Assembly: GCA_018828585.1 (NCBI GenBank)
Contig: JAHJVW010000105.1
Span: forward strand, 1 to 36,830
Origin: Bacteroidota bacterium
GTDB taxonomy: Bacteria > Bacteroidota > Bacteroidia > Sphingobacteriales > Sphingobacteriaceae
Length of the DNA stretch: 36,830 nt
Reading direction: 5' to 3'
Shown: piece by piece, positions 34,973 through 36,830 of the stretch
Layout of the letters: each line of letters begins with the position of its first letter
Numbering within the stretch: the first letter of the stretch is position 1
Translations under genes and position numbers: made by a program
The notes under the pieces: generated by a model
What the model was told of the DNA's origin: nothing
Seen by the model: the letters and a program-made list of their open reading frames with translations, nothing else
The model's database searches: none

Positions 34973-35533
34973 ATGAAATACCTGATAGTTGGTTTAGGAA
35001 ACATAGGACAAGAATATGCAGATACGCGTCATAACATAGGATTTATGGTATTGGATGAAATGGCTAAAGAAGCCGGTGTCAAATTCTCTACCATGCGGTT
35101 GGCATCCTACGTCGAAATAAATTTTAAAGGGCGTTCTTTGCATCTCATCAAGCCAACTACCTACATGAATTTAAGTGGTAAAGCAGTAACTTATTGGATG
35201 CAGGACCTAAAAATCCCTATTGAAAACGTACTCATCGTTGTTGATGATCTAGCTATTCCATTTGGTTCTGTTAAAATTAAACCTAAAGGAAGTCCGGCTG
35301 GGCATAATGGTTTAAAAAGTATAGAAGGACTTTTAGGATCAAATGAATATCCACGTCTGCGTTTCGGAATAGGTGATAATTTCGCTAAAGGGCGTCAGGT
35401 TGATTATGTTTTAAGTGGCTTTGACCATGATGAAATTCCTGAACTTCCAACATTGATTGACAAGAGTATCAACATGGTGAAAAGCTTTGCTACCATTGGC
35501 ATAGAGCTGACCATGACAAATTTTAATAAATAG
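34973..35533 (+). CDS. pth: Aminoacyl-tRNA hydrolase (peptidyl-tRNA hydrolase)
   Basis: A 186-residue protein with the Pth signature: [20 protein letters not shown] with the catalytic His (RHN, about residue 20), the Asn-containing [22 protein letters not shown] with the catalytic Asp, and [12 protein letters not shown]. It hydrolyses the ester bond between peptide and tRNA on drop-off peptidyl-tRNAs, recycling tRNA. The length is normal. It lies 10 bases downstream of tsaD and is likely cotranscribed. Confidence 0.96.
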   Translation: MKYLIVGLGNIGQEYADTRHNIGFMVLDEMAKEAGVKFSTMRLASYVEINFKGRSLHLIKPTTYMNLSGKAVTYWMQDLKIPIENVLIVVDDLAIPFGSVKIKPKGSPAGHNGLKSIEGLLGSNEYPRLRFGIGDNFAKGRQVDYVLSGFDHDEIPELPTLIDKSINMVKSFATIGIELTMTNFNK

Positions 35534-35561
35534 AAAATTGAAGCGAATACTACTATTTTCG

Positions 35562-35639
35562 GATAGTCCTGCCTTGCATTTACTTCATAAAGCTTAGCCA
35601 CAAGCCGTTATACTTGCTTGTCTGGCAGGCATTGCTGTC
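35562..35639. repeat. Repeat-like intergenic element after pth
   Basis: The gap between pth and the ArsC-like gene contains TAAAGCTTAGCCACAAG (35588-35604), the complement of a block at 59-75 with two mismatches. It also holds a nearby CTATC-GAAAA block (complement of 35558-35566) at a similar distance, and an imperfect direct repeat CTGGCAGG/CTGTCAGG around 35623-35643. It may be a second, diverged copy of the element at the left edge. No T-run hairpin terminator is clear. Confidence 0.4.
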
Positions 35640-35679
35640 AGGTTTATTTAACATTTTTCCACTTAAAAATTAAAAACCT

Positions 35680-35687
35680 TAAATTTG
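35680..35687 (+). promoter_or_regulatory. -7 promoter box of the ArsC/Spx-like gene
   Basis: TAAATTTG is an exact TAnnTTTG match ending only 4 bases before the ATG at 35692. A start of transcription at the usual distance would fall on or next to the start codon, suggesting a leaderless or nearly leaderless mRNA. Confidence 0.5.
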
Positions 35688-35691
35688 TGTC

Positions 35692-36042
35692 ATGGAAATT
35701 AAAATTTTTGGAATTCCCAATTGCGGCTCTGTAAAAAAAGCAAAGACTTTTTTCGAAGATCACGAAATGGAGTATAATTTTCACGATTACAAAAAGCTAG
35801 GAATTGATGAAGACCATTTAGAAAAATGGTGCAATCAGTTTGGATGGGAAAAAGTGTTAAACCGAAAAGGCATGACATGGAGGAATTTAGATGATACCAT
35901 CAAGCAACAAATTACAGATCAGCCTTCTGCCATTAAATTAATGAAAGATAATACCAGTACCATTAAACGCCCGGTGGTAGAAAGTCCAAAACGGAACACC
36001 ATTGGTTTTGATGAAAATGAATATGAAAATATCTTTTTATAA
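35692..36042 (+). CDS. ArsC/Spx-like (arsenate reductase family) protein
   Basis: A 116-residue thioredoxin-fold protein of the ArsC/Spx/MgsR/YffB family. The N-terminal strand and active loop read IKIFGIPNCGSVKKAKTFFE, with a single Cys at about residue 11 (NCGS, not CxxC). The family features LNRKGMTWRNL and a late MKDNTSTIKRPVVE segment, containing the conserved Lys-Arg-Pro, are present. The ArsC catalytic Arg pair cannot be confirmed. Relatives include arsenate reductases and RNA-polymerase-binding Spx regulators; with no ars genes nearby I favour a general redox protein of the YffB type. It has its own promoter. Confidence 0.85.
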   Translation: MEIKIFGIPNCGSVKKAKTFFEDHEMEYNFHDYKKLGIDEDHLEKWCNQFGWEKVLNRKGMTWRNLDDTIKQQITDQPSAIKLMKDNTSTIKRPVVESPKRNTIGFDENEYENIFL

Positions 36043-36117
36043 GATTTAAGATCATTTAAGCGTTAAAAATTGTTAAGTTTTTGCTATTTCGCAAATATTA
36101 ACTGAATTTTACAGTAC

Positions 36118-36830
36118 ATGAAGAAAGTTTGCATCATTCTTATTTTGCTTTCACCGCTATTTTTAAATGCGCAAAGTATTTTAAAAGGTACCGCCTATGA
36201 TGCGGATACGCGTAGCAAACTGTATTTAGTCTTTATTAATAACCTAACGCAAAGAGAAGCAAAGCACACGGGTTACAAAGGTGATTTCACCATCAAAGCC
36301 GAATTAGGTGATTTATTAGTATTTTCTTGTCCTGGTTATGATAATGACACCTTGATTTTGGAAAACATGAGTGATAAGATGGTGATTATGAAACCAAGTT
36401 TAATTTTGCTAGACGAAGTGATTGTAAACGCTAAAGCGAATCAAATTCCAGAAAACATTCGCTCTACCTATTCTTCGGCATATTCTTATGCGACTACAAA
36501 TGTTCTTTCGGCAGATGGTAAGGTGAGTTTGGTAAATGCCTTTAGTAGACAATCTCAACAGAAAAGAGAATTTCAGAAATTCATCGCCAACGAACTTGAC
36601 GAAAAACTAATTGATCAAAAATTTAATAAGTCTTTAATAACAGAACTAATTAAAATAAGAGGACAATTACTAGAAGATTTTATGTCTTACTATCGTCCAA
36701 CCTATTCCCAGGTAAAAAGTATGGGGGATGTTGATTTACGTACTTATATCATCAAATCATATAACGAATACATTAAGCTTCCTGCTGAAGCCAGAATTTA
36801 TCCAAGCTTGCCAAAAACTACTTTTACAGG
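36118..36830 (+). CDS. Carboxypeptidase-like regulatory domain protein (partial, cut by right edge)
   Basis: The reading frame begins at ATG 36118 and stays open to the end of the window, giving 237 residues and an incomplete codon. A signal peptide is clear (KKVCIILILLSPLFLNAQ). It is followed by SILKGTAYDADTRSKLYLVF and a beta domain with GYKGDFTIKAELGDLLVFSC, PGYDNDTLIL and LDEVIVNAK. This is the carboxypeptidase-like regulatory (peptidase-associated) domain common at the N-terminus of Bacteroidota surface proteins. The rest is helical. The remaining domains are outside the window, so its role cannot be said; it is not obviously a TonB receptor in this part. Confidence 0.8.
   Translation, partial: MKKVCIILILLSPLFLNAQSILKGTAYDADTRSKLYLVFINNLTQREAKHTGYKGDFTIKAELGDLLVFSCPGYDNDTLILENMSDKMVIMKPSLILLDEVIVNAKANQIPENIRSTYSSAYSYATTNVLSADGKVSLVNAFSRQSQQKREFQKFIANELDEKLIDQKFNKSLITELIKIRGQLLEDFMSYYRPTYSQVKSMGDVDLRTYIIKSYNEYIKLPAEARIYPSLPKTTFT

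Noticed and set aside
1-36830. CRISPR array, prophage or insertion sequence
   Set aside because: No regularly spaced repeats, transposase, integrase or phage structural genes were seen on either strand.

Overview
The window looks like a chromosomal segment of a Bacteroidota bacterium, most likely a Sphingobacteriaceae member such as Pedobacter. This is inferred from the AT-rich sequence, the absence of Shine-Dalgarno motifs, several TAnnTTTG-type -7 promoter boxes, and gene content typical of that group: the long ispG form, M1 peptidases beside HupE and DUF6702, an LptF/G permease, TamB, MlaEF, and PspC/DUF5668. No phage, insertion sequence, CRISPR array or rRNA is visible. One tRNA gene (CAT anticodon) is present. 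About 30 protein genes fill nearly the whole window, and no gene-free stretch exceeds 300 bases.

Layout. 1-4.6 kb: a periplasmic DsrE-like protein, a secreted M1 peptidase with a HupE/UreJ-like membrane protein, and a DUF6702 protein. 4.6-8.2 kb: an unrecognised lipoprotein, a class I methyltransferase and the lipid-transport pair MlaF/MlaE, all on the minus strand. 8.3-11.2 kb: a plus-strand run of SDR, PspC, DUF5668/LiaF-like and GYF-RDD genes, probably envelope stress or membrane related. 11.2-15.3 kb (minus): ferritin, an unknown protein coupled to a second M1 peptidase, and a DUF2975-XRE regulator pair with a 49-nt perfect palindrome in its promoter. 15.5-17.5 kb: ispG. 17.6-23.1 kb (minus): an SdiA-regulated-type lipoprotein, a 1249-aa metallophosphoesterase/outer-membrane-barrel fusion and an alpha/beta hydrolase, probably one operon.

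23.2-25.0 kb holds the most interesting locus. An HD-domain protein fused to a Pycsar-effector (DUF5706/PycTM-like) membrane domain lies tail to tail with, and overlaps, a DUF2652 protein that keeps the two metal-binding aspartates of class III nucleotidyl cyclases. I read this as a candidate cyclic-nucleotide signalling or defence module in which the effector carries its own possible off-switch phosphohydrolase. Pairing and activity are inference.

25.1-36.8 kb: tRNA (minus), a START-like protein, LptF/G permease, GT2 glycosyltransferase and RibBA (overlapping plus-strand operon), a giant TamB-like protein (minus) whose membrane anchor has no ordinary start codon, then tsaD, pth, an ArsC/Spx-like protein and a partial carboxypeptidase-like-regulatory-domain protein cut by the right edge. 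Core metabolism (isoprenoid, riboflavin, tRNA modification, peptidyl-tRNA recycling) and envelope biogenesis (Mla, Lpt, TamB) dominate.
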